From: Sulfuriferula nivalis
Lineage (GTDB): Bacteria; Pseudomonadota; Gammaproteobacteria; Burkholderiales; Sulfuriferulaceae
Length of the DNA: 64,000 bases
Direction of reading: 5' to 3'
Assembly (NCBI RefSeq): GCF_009937995.1
Contig: NZ_AP021881.1
Span: forward strand, 186,001-250,000
Below are positions 39,017 through 48,890 of this stretch, in pieces. A program made the position numbers and the translations under genes. The notes beneath the pieces were generated by a model. That model saw nothing but the letters and a program-made list of their open reading frames with translations. It did no database searches and was not told where the DNA came from. The number at the start of each line of letters is the position of its first letter. Position 1 is the stretch's first letter.

Positions 39017-40114
39017 TTAATTCTGTGGAGCTAAATGTTGAAAAATGCTATCGGCGATAGCGGCCCAGTTGGCTGACTGTTTTGCATTGTTCATTGCTTC
39101 TGAATATGGTTGGTAGGTGCACTTAATTTGCGTGATGGCATTTAAGAAGTTTTCTGCAATGTTTGTGTCGCAGGATACTAGGATGCCACCACCTTCAGGA
39201 GTTTGTTCAGGCAAATCGCCAACGCTTGTTGCAATAATCGGTTTGCCAAATGCTAAGGCCAGTTTCAATACACCACTTGTTGAACCTTCTAAATAAGGTA
39301 GTGCGACTATGTCACAAGCCGAGAAATAATTCTCTACGTTTTCAAATTCGATTCGTGAGTCGTGAATAATTACATTTGGTAAGGTGCGTGCAGCATCTAA
39401 TTCATCAGAGTATTTTTGTCCATGTTTCGAAAGATCATTTTTACCCGCGATTAAAAACTTTATTTCTGGCTGATTACACATTTTCGCCATCGCTAAAAAC
39501 TCCATTAATCCTTTTCTAGGTTCCAAGTGACCGAAAAAAAGAACAATAAAATCATCAGATACTAACTGGCCAATTTTTTTACGAGCATTTAATTGAGTTA
39601 TGTTAGTTAAATTGAATATGTCGTAAACACCATGCGGTACGATCAAAATATCTTTAGTGATTTTTAATTGATTGAGAAGTATTCGGTTCGCAGCTTCTGA
39701 ATGAGCAATAACTTTATCAAAAGATCGATAATAAAACCCAAACTCAAATATGCTCCATTTGCGTGGGTAATGTGGCAAAACATCATGAACAGTTATAGCC
39801 GTTTTAATGCCAAATAAACGTATTAGTCTAACAACTAAAGCATCAATAAGAGGGAATTTTATTGGCCCTTGAAATATTATCCAATCTGGTTTTCTGGTGA
39901 TCACCCCAAATAAAAATTTGAAAATATCAATAGGGTATTGGCGACTTCGGCGAAAGACGCGCTCTATTTTGAAACCCATATTATTAAATGTGTTGGGGAG
40001 TGACTGCGCAGAAACAACTCGTATTTGCGCATGATTAATTAATGCGCGAGCAAGTGAAATGGCGTAGTCAGTTAACCCAGAATTGCCTGTAAAACTAACG
40101 ATCTCAATTTTCAT
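39017..40114 (-). CDS. GT4-family glycosyltransferase
   Basis: The 365-residue protein starts MKIEIVSFTGNSGLTDYAIS and shows GT4 motifs: TAITVHDVLPHYPRKW, VIAHSEAANRILLNQL, VLFFGHLEPRKGLMEFLAMA and VALPYLEGSTSGVLKLALAF. It is AT-richer than the genes around it. It is probably one of the sugar-adding enzymes of the exopolysaccharide. Confidence 0.86.
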   Translation of the reverse strand: MKIEIVSFTGNSGLTDYAISLARALINHAQIRVVSAQSLPNTFNNMGFKIERVFRRSRQYPIDIFKFLFGVITRKPDWIIFQGPIKFPLIDALVVRLIRLFGIKTAITVHDVLPHYPRKWSIFEFGFYYRSFDKVIAHSEAANRILLNQLKITKDILIVPHGVYDIFNLTNITQLNARKKIGQLVSDDFIVLFFGHLEPRKGLMEFLAMAKMCNQPEIKFLIAGKNDLSKHGQKYSDELDAARTLPNVIIHDSRIEFENVENYFSACDIVALPYLEGSTSGVLKLALAFGKPIIATSVGDLPEQTPEGGGILVSCDTNIAENFLNAITQIKCTYQPYSEAMNNAKQSANWAAIADSIFQHLAPQN

Positions 40115-40168
40115 GAATTGTTCGGCCTATATTTTTTATGATCTAAGTACCAAAATTTGAAAGGCAAC

Positions 40169-41158
40169 TTAAGGCTTCCTTGGGCCAGATTGCATCAACA
40201 GTCCATCGACTAGTGCGGTGAAAGTAGTGTTGGCTAGTACATGCTCTTTTTGATAAATCAGCCGCAACCATTCTCTGATAACACGTAGTAATGCAACTGG
40301 TATCAACCAAGGCATTCTTAGCATGTAAAATCGTATTAAATTGCGGTTAAGATAATACTGTGACAGAGCTGACCGCTTGGCACGGCTCGCTGTGCCAATT
40401 GATCCGCCTTCTTTGTGATAAACAATACTATCAAGCGCCATAGCGATTTTCCATTTTGGCTTAGCACGTACCGCCCAATCAATTTCTTCGAAATATAGAA
40501 AATAGCTTTCTTCCATTAAGCCCACGTCGCGCAAAAATTCAGATCTTACAAATAAGGATGCGCCAGAGATATAAGTGAGAGCGTCTTTTGCTGGTTCCAC
40601 TACTCTGATATCGTCGGTCGATAGACCCTGACCGAGCTGGTTACCTCGACCCAGCAAAAAATTAAACTGAACGCCACCAATGGCCTGCACTACTGTACGG
40701 TCATCGTAATAAATGAGCATGGAGCCGCACATACCAACTCCGACATCCTGAGCCATACACTGTTCGAGTGTCACTAAGGCTGCTGGATCGACTATTGTGT
40801 CATTATTTAACAACCAGACATACTCGCAACCAGCCTGTAATGCCAATCGAATTCCTAAATTATTGCCTGCCGCAAAACCACCATTACTTGACGATTGAAT
40901 GTATATATATTCAGAATTTTTAAATTCGCGATGAAAGCTTCCAATATCTACTTCATTGATTATGGCATCGATATGTGCGCTGGGATTATGGGTAGATATC
41001 CATTCTAGTAATTTGGCACGTGAGTCGTCTGTAGAGGCATTATCTACCACCACTATGGCAAAATCTTGGCGTTCAAGGGAGCGCAGACTTTCCAGACATT
41101 CCAGAGAGTCCTTCCAGCCATTCCAATTTAGGATAATGATCGCAATCCGTTTGTTCAT
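40169..41158 (-). CDS. GT2-family glycosyltransferase
   Basis: About 329 residues from ATG 41158. GT-A enzyme with RIAIIILNWNGWKDSLECLE, VVVDNASTDDSRAK, CEYVWLLNNDTIVDPAALVT (D-x-D-like) and ESYFLYFEEIDWAVRAK. The pattern resembles rhamnosyl-type GT2 enzymes (WbbL-like). It starts about 20 bases after the polymerase/ligase gene in the same operon. Confidence 0.9.
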   Translation of the reverse strand: MNKRIAIIILNWNGWKDSLECLESLRSLERQDFAIVVVDNASTDDSRAKLLEWISTHNPSAHIDAIINEVDIGSFHREFKNSEYIYIQSSSNGGFAAGNNLGIRLALQAGCEYVWLLNNDTIVDPAALVTLEQCMAQDVGVGMCGSMLIYYDDRTVVQAIGGVQFNFLLGRGNQLGQGLSTDDIRVVEPAKDALTYISGASLFVRSEFLRDVGLMEESYFLYFEEIDWAVRAKPKWKIAMALDSIVYHKEGGSIGTASRAKRSALSQYYLNRNLIRFYMLRMPWLIPVALLRVIREWLRLIYQKEHVLANTTFTALVDGLLMQSGPRKP

Positions 41159-41178
41159 GAGCAATACACCAATTCAAA

Positions 41179-42723
41179 TTAGCTAGATATGGTTGAAGTG
41201 GGAGGGGGGTATTTAGAGTCATTTCTAGATGTGTTAGAAAATGCAGCTAATGCAGCTCCACTAAGAATAAATGTAAAAAACATGTTATAAGGCATCCACA
41301 ATACAGTGTGGGTTAGCGTTGTCACAATCAGGCATCCTAATATTGCAGCAAAATATTGGGGGAGGTGGGGGGTACCATTGATTAAACGGTTGAATATGAC
41401 CCACATTGGATAAATTAAACACGCTAAAAGCAATAAAATTGCGGGCACTCCGCTTTCAATAGCAATTGCCAAGAAGTAATTATCAAGCGTACGAACGCCC
41501 GACCCCGTCAGGATGCCAGCAACCATACCGCCTGTTCCAGGTCCAGTCCCTAATAAAGGGTATTGTTCAATACTGGGTATGCCAAGTTTGAGCATTTGTA
41601 CACGAGCCGCTGTGCTGGTCACTTCACTCTTGGATTTGCCTTGTGACAGTAGTGTTACTGCAGGTAGAGCGATAGCAAGTGCGGCGATGAGTGTCATTAT
41701 GAATGACAGTTTTCGTAAGGCCGATTTGCCACTTGTTATTTGTTGTTTAGGTGAAAAAAACCATAGCATGCTTACCATGCTACCACCCGCGGCAACTGTG
41801 ACGAGTGCACTGCGCGATCCTGATAAAAAGGCAGCAGCGATGGCGCCAATCAACGTAATTGTTCCCAGCACCCGGAAAGCCAGTGATTTATTAGTCCATA
41901 ACATGGCTGCCAAGCCAAAACATACTGCCATGGCAGAAAATTCGGCTAATAGTAAAGGATGCTCAAATGTGCTTTGTGATCTGAAGAATCCATCACGCAG
42001 ACGAGACAAGGTAAGCGCAGCTTGAAAATCAGCAAAGTCTTTCCCGCTGGGAATAAATTGCAGCAGGATGTTTTTTTTCATTATCCATTCGATGCCTGCA
42101 TAGCCAGATATCAAGATCGCGAGCACCATAAAGACAGTCATGACCCAGCCGTGTAAGCTTGGGCGACTGAAAAATAATGCACCTACAAAAAACATGCTGT
42201 AGTAGTACAGTATTTCCCAGAAAACTTGCACCAGCGACTCAATCGGTGAAGGGGAAACGAAACATGATGCGATACGCCAAATGGCATAGGCGGTGACTAG
42301 TAAGCTACCTGTGCGTAATGGACCGATATTCTCTTTAAATAGGGAGCGATATATATCTTTACGAGAGATTAAGAAGAAAAACATGGCGGCTAAACTTAAG
42401 CCCGCGACGATTCTACGTGCATCAATCGCGGGAAACTCTCCAATTTTAATAATCATATAGGTAGGCCATAAGGCCATGGTGCCAAGCAATATGGCCAGCC
42501 AAACTTTGAGGAATCCATCACTTAATGGTTTGTCGGTCTGGCTAAGGAAGGCCATTGCAATTGTAATAAGGAGCAGCGGGATAAGTAATAATTTTGCGGC
42601 AAAAACTGGGGTCGCTGCAGTTAATGCGCCAGCAATAAATAGTGCAAAACCGATGAAGCCAAATAATGCTATTTTGAAAAGTAATGACTGTGATTTGTTG
42701 GCTTCTGAATATTTGGAGTTCAT
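41179..42723 (-). CDS. O-antigen ligase/polymerase family membrane protein
   Basis: The 514-residue protein is strongly hydrophobic with about ten to twelve membrane segments and a periplasmic loop near the C-terminus containing YPLLGTGPGTGGMVAGI, the Wzy_C-type motif. In a Wzx/Wzy-type exopolysaccharide cluster the likely job is polymerisation of repeat units. It overlaps the pyruvyl transferase gene by four bases. Confidence 0.84.
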   Translation of the reverse strand: MNSKYSEANKSQSLLFKIALFGFIGFALFIAGALTAATPVFAAKLLLIPLLLITIAMAFLSQTDKPLSDGFLKVWLAILLGTMALWPTYMIIKIGEFPAIDARRIVAGLSLAAMFFFLISRKDIYRSLFKENIGPLRTGSLLVTAYAIWRIASCFVSPSPIESLVQVFWEILYYYSMFFVGALFFSRPSLHGWVMTVFMVLAILISGYAGIEWIMKKNILLQFIPSGKDFADFQAALTLSRLRDGFFRSQSTFEHPLLLAEFSAMAVCFGLAAMLWTNKSLAFRVLGTITLIGAIAAAFLSGSRSALVTVAAGGSMVSMLWFFSPKQQITSGKSALRKLSFIMTLIAALAIALPAVTLLSQGKSKSEVTSTAARVQMLKLGIPSIEQYPLLGTGPGTGGMVAGILTGSGVRTLDNYFLAIAIESGVPAILLLLACLIYPMWVIFNRLINGTPHLPQYFAAILGCLIVTTLTHTVLWMPYNMFFTFILSGAALAAFSNTSRNDSKYPPPTSTISS

Positions 42724-43913
42724 GAGTATTTACCAATCATGCAGAGCACAATATAGTCTTCATATTTCTGTAAAAGTGTATTTGCAGTTTGATTGCCCTC
42801 TGCAACCTGATTTTTCAATAATTCCCTTTTATCGTAGCCTTCCATGATTGTCTTGAATGCAGTGGCAGTATCCATTGATTTGCCATCCGCGATCCATGGG
42901 TAGTTGAGCGATGAGAAAAGGCCATTAAATTTACGGCTATAAGCGAGTGGGACAACTGGAACGCCAGTGGAAAAAGCTGCGATGCAGGCATGCATGCGTG
43001 CACCCGTCATGAAGTCCATGCCCGAAATGAATGATTTAGCTTCGCTTGGGCTGTTAAAGTCAGGTGCACGCTGTGCACTTGGAAACTCGGTCAATAATGC
43101 ATCAATTGCGATTCGATCATCTTCGACGGGCAGGTCATCTGGAATAACATGGGGAATCAGCCATACCTCATTTTGCGGGTCGTTAGTCCATTCGCGTAAT
43201 AATTCGCGAATGAGTGCTGGATAATCTAGCGTTAATCCAAACTGGTTGTTTTCTGTGTATCCACCCGAGAACAGCAGCCCTGAAACATTTACGCCAATAT
43301 GTACCTTGTTATTTGTATGATGCTCTGGGCGAGTAAATGGCAGGCGAAATGCAACGTCAATTACTTCAGTGGTATTTCCCCTAACACCGTTTTTTGTAAG
43401 GTAGCTCGATGATAGTCCATCTCGGGCAAAGACCTGATTGCAACGTTGCATTACCGCGATAGCCAGTTTGCGAGGTAACCAGTGATCAAACGGCCCTATT
43501 GTTTGGGGGCTGAGTATTAGGGGTTTATGTTTTGCTAATACGGCGATTTTGCTGACGATTAAGAAAATAAATCGCTTGATGCCGTAAATGTCGGCAAAAC
43601 TATCACCTTCACCTATGTCTAATATCAGATCGCATTGATCGAGTTCTTTGAGAAATGGTGAGTTTCCACGCATCATCTGCTTGATTGAAATACGGCTACC
43701 TATACGGACAGAAATGCCTTGGGGCACATAATGCTTACCGCCCGTTGTGCCAAATATTAAGTAATTTACATCGACTCCTGCGCGAACGGCTGCGGCTTGG
43801 CATATTGCAATTTGTGATTCTGTTAATGCGCCAACGCCAAGATTGTCTGAAGAGATGGAGTGCCAGAGCAGTCCGATAGTAATTTTCGTTTTAGGTATTG
43901 TTGTTTGGCTCAC
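42720..43913 (-). CDS. Polysaccharide pyruvyl transferase family protein
   Basis: The 397-residue protein has ITIGLLWHSISSDNLGVGAL at the start, ILDIGEGDSFADIYG, KPLILSPQTIGPFDHW, FARDGLSSSYL and GMDFMTGARMHACIAAFSTG near the end, all typical of the family that adds ketal pyruvate to sugars. Pyruvylation would give the polymer negative charge. It overlaps both neighbours by four bases. The FrhB-like protein upstream is a frequent neighbour of such genes. Confidence 0.88.
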   Translation of the reverse strand: MSQTTIPKTKITIGLLWHSISSDNLGVGALTESQIAICQAAAVRAGVDVNYLIFGTTGGKHYVPQGISVRIGSRISIKQMMRGNSPFLKELDQCDLILDIGEGDSFADIYGIKRFIFLIVSKIAVLAKHKPLILSPQTIGPFDHWLPRKLAIAVMQRCNQVFARDGLSSSYLTKNGVRGNTTEVIDVAFRLPFTRPEHHTNNKVHIGVNVSGLLFSGGYTENNQFGLTLDYPALIRELLREWTNDPQNEVWLIPHVIPDDLPVEDDRIAIDALLTEFPSAQRAPDFNSPSEAKSFISGMDFMTGARMHACIAAFSTGVPVVPLAYSRKFNGLFSSLNYPWIADGKSMDTATAFKTIMEGYDKRELLKNQVAEGNQTANTLLQKYEDYIVLCMIGKYS

Positions 43914-45142
43914 TGTACTTCTCCATTTGCCCGACGATATGTGCCAATGGCATTGCGAATAAAATTCATGGGTGCTGCACTCGTAGATGCTCGTAGTAGA
44001 CTTAGATTTCGATATGTTGGCGCAATGCCTAGCGCAAAGCGGGTGGCAAGTGTTCTTGCCAGTGCTACTTGTTTGCGTTGTACTTGATAAGGTTGCATTT
44101 TGGCAATTTCGTCGATTTCGAGATTGTTGATTTGGATCGTATTATTTGCCAGGGCATCTGCAATGAGTGTTTCCCCTGTATCTGTTCTCGATAATAATAA
44201 ACTACGACCATCACGTTCGGTGAAATCGGGGTATCCATCTTTACCGTACCATGCATCGGCACAGACTATATCAGCAAACTCTCCTGTTCCATCTGGACAA
44301 ATTTTGCAACGAAACTGAAGGTGCCGATTCAAGATAGTCCCCCATGACGTGTTGTAATCCATTTCGAATGTCTGGCCATCTTTTTGTACTGCACGCGCCA
44401 TACCTGGCCAACCATCACCACGATAACGGAAACTGGATAATTTTGTACTATCAGTACCGAGCTTCTCCAATACTTCGTATGTGCCCTTCATGCTGGGGAT
44501 GCCAGCGCACATAAATGAGAGCATGTAGGGTATTTGTGTTTTGATTTCTTTGTTTAATTCTGAATATCTGCGTAATGCCGCAACGTCACATGGTTTGCCA
44601 ACAAAGGCAAATTTTTGGCTTGTTGCAAGTAAATCTCGCAGAGTGCGTAATGGAGCAGAAGGTGCGTAACGCGAACCAGCTGCCCGTAATACATCTGCTC
44701 GGTTGCGACTGATTTGCAGTTCATTAGCGAGAGGGTTTTGCTGGCTGGTGGCAATTTGTGCTACAAAGTCAATCTTGCCAGATTCCAATAAGTGAATTAA
44801 AAGCGCAGAGATGACGCCGCCAGAGGAGCCTTGTTTTCTGGTTTCTGGGTCGGTTGCAAATCCTGTTCGCACTTTGACTAAGGGCCCCCAAATCGGATGG
44901 TAGCCTTTGATGCCAGCAGGATGTTGTACTGTTACTCCTGGGCATACTTCTGCAATTTTATTTTCGGTTGCTGATGACAAGGTCTCAAGTGTGCGTGGTC
45001 GCAAGTAACCTGATGCGTTTAGTTCTACTTGAATCTGCCCTTTGGGCGCAATCGACTCACATAGCCCACAACCTGTGCACAAGCCATTTTTTGTGATGGT
45101 GTCGATTAACCCGTCAGTAGGTGAGTTTGGCTTTAGTTTCAT
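43910..45142 (-). CDS. FrhB/FdhB-like coenzyme F420 hydrogenase beta-subunit family protein
   Basis: About 410 residues. An N-terminal 4Fe-4S-type motif is seen in GLCTGCGLCESIAPKG. It is followed by RKQGSSGGVISALLIHLLES, FVGKPCDVAALRRYSEL, MLSFMCAGIPSMKGTYEVLE and CKICPDGTGEFADIVCADAW. Similar proteins are common beside pyruvyl transferases in polysaccharide clusters; they are thought to be flavin and iron-sulfur oxidoreductases. A TTG at 45160 would give a TTGA overlap with the flippase gene and is the alternative start to ATG 45142. Confidence 0.84.
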   Translation of the reverse strand: MKLKPNSPTDGLIDTITKNGLCTGCGLCESIAPKGQIQVELNASGYLRPRTLETLSSATENKIAEVCPGVTVQHPAGIKGYHPIWGPLVKVRTGFATDPETRKQGSSGGVISALLIHLLESGKIDFVAQIATSQQNPLANELQISRNRADVLRAAGSRYAPSAPLRTLRDLLATSQKFAFVGKPCDVAALRRYSELNKEIKTQIPYMLSFMCAGIPSMKGTYEVLEKLGTDSTKLSSFRYRGDGWPGMARAVQKDGQTFEMDYNTSWGTILNRHLQFRCKICPDGTGEFADIVCADAWYGKDGYPDFTERDGRSLLLSRTDTGETLIADALANNTIQINNLEIDEIAKMQPYQVQRKQVALARTLATRFALGIAPTYRNLSLLRASTSAAPMNFIRNAIGTYRRANGEVQ

Positions 45143-45156
45143 TTCGCTTGTGCGGC

Positions 45157-46422
45157 TCAATTAAAATGTAAAAATGGGAAGAAGGCGCCACAGCTAACAA
45201 AAGCAATGAGTGTATTGCTGCGGGTAGGGCGTACAAATTTGATAGAGGCTACAAAATAAACAATGGCTAGCAGTAGGTTTCCAATGGTGAGGGATAGTAT
45301 CCAACCAATATCGCCATATTGAGGGATGAGCACCGTTGCTATTGTTAAGATGATGATCCATTGCGCTGCATTAATTTTAGCGCGGAATTTTTGGCGCCCT
45401 GCTGAAGTAAGCATGATGCCGAATGCTGATGCGAGGAACCTTACGAAAAACAATAATCCAAACCATGGCAATAAGTTAACCAAGTCATTGAATTGTTCGC
45501 CGAATAGTAAATAAACAATCGGTTTGGCACCTATTGCCAATATGAGACCGAATAAAGCACCTACGGTAATAAATGCTGTTTGTAAACGCTGCCCTTCATG
45601 TTGTAGTTGAGTTGCATTATGGATGACACCAGAAATGCGGGGTATGAATACGTTGCTCAATACATTAGCTGCCTGAGCGCCACCGAGAACCAGGCGCATA
45701 CCAGCCTGGTATAAACCCACTGCAGCAGGTCCTAAATAAAAGTTAAGCACTACGCTATCAATTTGCCCAAATAAACTTTGCAATGCGAAATCTACTGCAT
45801 AGGATAAGCCTAGGCGTAATTGGTGTATTGCGCGGTGTAACGGGGCAGGGCGTAGATTCGCAAAGTATTGTGCTTGATCCCACCAAGTTAATGTGAGTAC
45901 CCCTATGCGCGATATAAGAAAGCCTAAAGCGGCGGCTAATACGCTTGGTGCATACCAGACGCTGGCGGCAATGATGGTAAATTGCATTGCTGATGCAATA
46001 GTGGCAATGCGTGTTTCCGCCGCATACCGATTGGTGGCGCGATAACCTACGTTTAAGAAATCTGTTACCGAGTCAATTAACAATGCGAGCATGATGGTGA
46101 GGAATACCCATCGGTTGGTTGCTGCGATAAACGGCATTGCGCAGAGTGCGGCTAATATCAATATGCCAGATATGAGTATTTTGGCGGACAGCACCTCGCT
46201 CATTAGCGTATGTGCTGTATCAGGTTTGACACCGATTTCACGTAGTAAGTAGGGGCTAAATCCATAATTGGCTATTAAGCCCAACAGTGTGGCAATAGAT
46301 AACCAAACCATGAATAAACCAAATGAAGCGGGACCGAGCAGTCTTGCGAGGATGGAGAAAGTCAGCAGTCCAAAGACTAAGCGGATAGCGGTGCTCGACC
46401 CCATGAAGAATATATTCTTCAT
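45157..46422 (-). CDS. Polysaccharide flippase (Wzx/PST-type)
   Basis: About 421 residues from ATG 46422, one base after the epsI stop. Twelve or more membrane segments, with N-terminal MKNIFFMGSSTAIRLVFGLL and LGPASFGLFMVWLSIATLLG as in the polysaccharide transporter (PST) family. It would move the lipid-linked repeat unit across the inner membrane. Confidence 0.88.
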   Translation of the reverse strand: MKNIFFMGSSTAIRLVFGLLTFSILARLLGPASFGLFMVWLSIATLLGLIANYGFSPYLLREIGVKPDTAHTLMSEVLSAKILISGILILAALCAMPFIAATNRWVFLTIMLALLIDSVTDFLNVGYRATNRYAAETRIATIASAMQFTIIAASVWYAPSVLAAALGFLISRIGVLTLTWWDQAQYFANLRPAPLHRAIHQLRLGLSYAVDFALQSLFGQIDSVVLNFYLGPAAVGLYQAGMRLVLGGAQAANVLSNVFIPRISGVIHNATQLQHEGQRLQTAFITVGALFGLILAIGAKPIVYLLFGEQFNDLVNLLPWFGLLFFVRFLASAFGIMLTSAGRQKFRAKINAAQWIIILTIATVLIPQYGDIGWILSLTIGNLLLAIVYFVASIKFVRPTRSNTLIAFVSCGAFFPFLHFN

Positions 46423-46423
46423 G

Positions 46424-47125
46424 TTATCCCGCCTGACCTGGGTTATGCCCAATAAAACGGTCGCGGTCTTTAAGCGCTATGCCGTCTACTAATGCATTGA
46501 TGAAGGTATCTTGCAGGGCAAAAGCTTGATTGGAGTTCGTGTCAATAGATGAAACTCGGAATAGCATGCCATCTGGTATTTTCCCCGTTAGGCCATATTT
46601 GAGTTGGGCTAATTTCCATTTCAGGCTCTCTAGTGCAATTTGATCACCTACGGTAATCCAGTAAGTGACTGGCTCCACTCTTTCACCTAGTGAAGTAACC
46701 AGACGTTTGACAGGGATGTCTCTTTTATCTTGGGTTAGGTGTAGTGTTCCCGTGTTCATGTGCAACACTTGAAAACCTTGAGCAGGGTAGCAAATCTCTG
46801 GTTTGTGAACTTGCATTTCATCGCGTTGATTGCCGCCATAGGCTAGGGAGAGCATGATTTGCTCGCCCTTCGTATTCACGTAGGTGCGTGATAATGTTTG
46901 TTGATAGATTTTGTCGAGGTTAGCTTGCACTGCTGGGTTTACTGCAATGACGTCAAGCTCTTGCAGTTGATGCCAGTCCCCAAACTGCTTAGGTATCATG
47001 GTTTCTAAATCAATCTTGGGGGCTGTTGCAGCAGTGAGTCTAGTGGGTGTTAACACTATGGACAACAGTGCAGCAGCTACCATGCATAGTCCGATTATCC
47101 AGGATTTGAGTGGGATGGTTTTCAT
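46424..47125 (-). CDS. epsI: Exosortase-associated protein EpsI (B type)
   Basis: The 233-residue protein has an N-terminal membrane anchor and the EpsI core: MIPKQFGDWHQLQELDVIAV, LSLAYGGNQRDEMQVHKPEI and CYPAQGFQV. EpsI-family proteins always accompany exosortases of the polysaccharide type. It overlaps xrtB by four bases. Exact function is unclear; it is needed for polymer production in related loci. Confidence 0.94.
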   Translation of the reverse strand: MKTIPLKSWIIGLCMVAAALLSIVLTPTRLTAATAPKIDLETMIPKQFGDWHQLQELDVIAVNPAVQANLDKIYQQTLSRTYVNTKGEQIMLSLAYGGNQRDEMQVHKPEICYPAQGFQVLHMNTGTLHLTQDKRDIPVKRLVTSLGERVEPVTYWITVGDQIALESLKWKLAQLKYGLTGKIPDGMLFRVSSIDTNSNQAFALQDTFINALVDGIALKDRDRFIGHNPGQAG

Positions 47126-48003
47126 GCGCTATGCTTTCTGGTCGTGAAGAGTAGCGCCAATATTGCATCCCATAGCATGAAGCTCAGTAGTGCAACGATG
47201 AATAAGACTATACCTGCAAAACCGTGAATAAAGCCTTGACCTGCTTCATCACCCCAGTGGTATGTGACCAGTGTAAGAATAATGACGCGCACAACATTGG
47301 CGGCAAAGGCGATGGGCAAAATGCTGGCAAGTATTAAGCCGTTTCTGAACCAGTTGCGATATTGCATCATGTATAGATACAGAAACCCTAACGCGCTCAG
47401 CGAGAACATGGAGTTGAGTCCTGAGCAGGCATCTGCGACTAATAGCTGATAGTAGCCAATCGAGAGTATCACGCCATTACGGGCGATGGGGTAATTGAAG
47501 TAATACAGTATGTTTTCTACTGCGATGGAGACATACTGTTTTAGCGGGCCAGTCAGTGCGTCGATTAGCGAGCCAGGCAATGGAATCATGAACAGTATAA
47601 ATGCAATTGGAAACCAGAAACTGCGTAGTCCAGCTATCCCTCGCGTGATGAGCAACATGCCTGTGAGGATAGGAATTAGCCCGCCGACTTCAAATATGTA
47701 GATGCTTTGCGAGCGACCTAATGCATAGAGCAGTAAACCTATGGCTAAGATGGTGCTGCCAGTGATGGGAGATGTAGATTTGGCTGGCTGGATGAGTACA
47801 TCACGTTTTAACCAAAAGTAATACAACACTACTGCCAGAATTAATGGGCCGTGACCTTGTTCCTCGGTATCCCATAATGTGGTTGCGAGTTCGTAAAAAG
47901 TGGGCATCAATAATGCTGCCAACCCGATGATAATTGGTAGCCAAACCAGCGCAATGTTCAGATTTCTGTTAACTGGTGATGGTGTCGGGTTGGCAGTGGT
48001 CAT
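47122..48003 (-). CDS. xrtB: Exosortase B
   Basis: The 293-residue protein has about eight membrane segments and the exosortase catalytic set: Cys in LLVADACSGLNSMFSLSAL near residue 193, Arg in AANVVRVIILTLVTYHW, and His in GQGFIHGFAGIVLF. It cleaves PEP-CTERM signals and joins or releases the proteins at the envelope. The small PEP-CTERM genes at 55934-58722 are the obvious local substrates. It corresponds to epsH of methanolan clusters. Confidence 0.95.
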   Translation of the reverse strand: MTTANPTPSPVNRNLNIALVWLPIIIGLAALLMPTFYELATTLWDTEEQGHGPLILAVVLYYFWLKRDVLIQPAKSTSPITGSTILAIGLLLYALGRSQSIYIFEVGGLIPILTGMLLITRGIAGLRSFWFPIAFILFMIPLPGSLIDALTGPLKQYVSIAVENILYYFNYPIARNGVILSIGYYQLLVADACSGLNSMFSLSALGFLYLYMMQYRNWFRNGLILASILPIAFAANVVRVIILTLVTYHWGDEAGQGFIHGFAGIVLFIVALLSFMLWDAILALLFTTRKHSA

Positions 48004-48005
48004 GT

Positions 48006-48875
48006 CTAGGCTTCGTTGAATACAGTGCCGATAAGGTGTGCACTGGTGCCATTGAGGGTGTTGCGGATTAGTTCTAGATCACGATGCCTAGTGCTGTCTT
48101 GCCGTGCGACGATGATGCTGGCTTCACTAATGATGGCGAGGCTGGCGCTTTCGGCGTGTATGTTAAACGCAGGGGTGTCAAACAGGATGGTGTCGAAATG
48201 CTGACTTAGTTCATTGAGTAGCTTAGCGTTCAAGCCGCGTGCGATAAGTTCAGCAGGGTTGGGTGGAAGCGCTCCGCTTGGCAATACGGATAACCCTGCT
48301 AATGCGTCCATTTTGACTATGCTGGTCAGGTCACCACGACCAGCTAGCAGACTGGTTAAACCCGCATGATTATTCAGATTGAATATTTCGTGCTGGCGTG
48401 GGTTGTGCAAGTTGGCATCTATTAACAGGGTGCGTTGCCCTAGCTGGGCGTAAGTTACCGCAAGGTTGGCTGCTACATAACTTGCACCCGCTCCACTGTT
48501 AGCCCCCAATATCGAGAGTGTTTTTTTGCCATGACTAAACCAGCGGGACATGAGCTGGTTGCGCAGGACGCGTATCTTTTCTGCGGGCTGGGTAAATGGC
48601 CGATAGGCGCAAACGAGCTCGCTGCTGTAACCCCCCTCGCCTGGTAGCAGGTAGGTGAAATCAAATTGGTCAGCGAGGATACGGCGAATGTCATCGTCAG
48701 TGACTAAGCCTAATTTAATCGCAGCTTCACCGAATCTGAGTGAGTCGGATTGTTGTAGTGCGATGATTTTGGCTACGTCGGGTACGCTGATTTTACCTGC
48801 GCGCATCAGCAGGTTGCCAATGGAGTCGTCGGCTGCGGCTGTCTGTGGCTGGATGTTGGTTAGGGTCGTGATCAT
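48006..48875 (-). CDS. epsG: EpsG-type chain-length/tyrosine-kinase-like protein with altered Walker A
   Basis: The 289-residue protein has an N-terminal MshEN/GspE_N-like domain (residues 15-75: IGNLLMRAGKISVPDVAKII, LADQFDFTYL) and a BY-kinase-like domain. Walker A reads ILGANSGAGASYVAANLA (near residue 118), so the usual lysine is alanine. Walker A' reads TLLIDANLHNPRQ, and Walker B IIFDTP-like HFDTILFDTPAF. There is no C-terminal tyrosine cluster. It pairs with EpsF to control chain length. Kinase activity is doubtful from the motifs; family members often have arginine at the Walker position. Confidence 0.88.
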   Translation of the reverse strand: MITTLTNIQPQTAAADDSIGNLLMRAGKISVPDVAKIIALQQSDSLRFGEAAIKLGLVTDDDIRRILADQFDFTYLLPGEGGYSSELVCAYRPFTQPAEKIRVLRNQLMSRWFSHGKKTLSILGANSGAGASYVAANLAVTYAQLGQRTLLIDANLHNPRQHEIFNLNNHAGLTSLLAGRGDLTSIVKMDALAGLSVLPSGALPPNPAELIARGLNAKLLNELSQHFDTILFDTPAFNIHAESASLAIISEASIIVARQDSTRHRDLELIRNTLNGTSAHLIGTVFNEA

Positions 48876-48890
48876 ATTTGTTCTCCAGAT

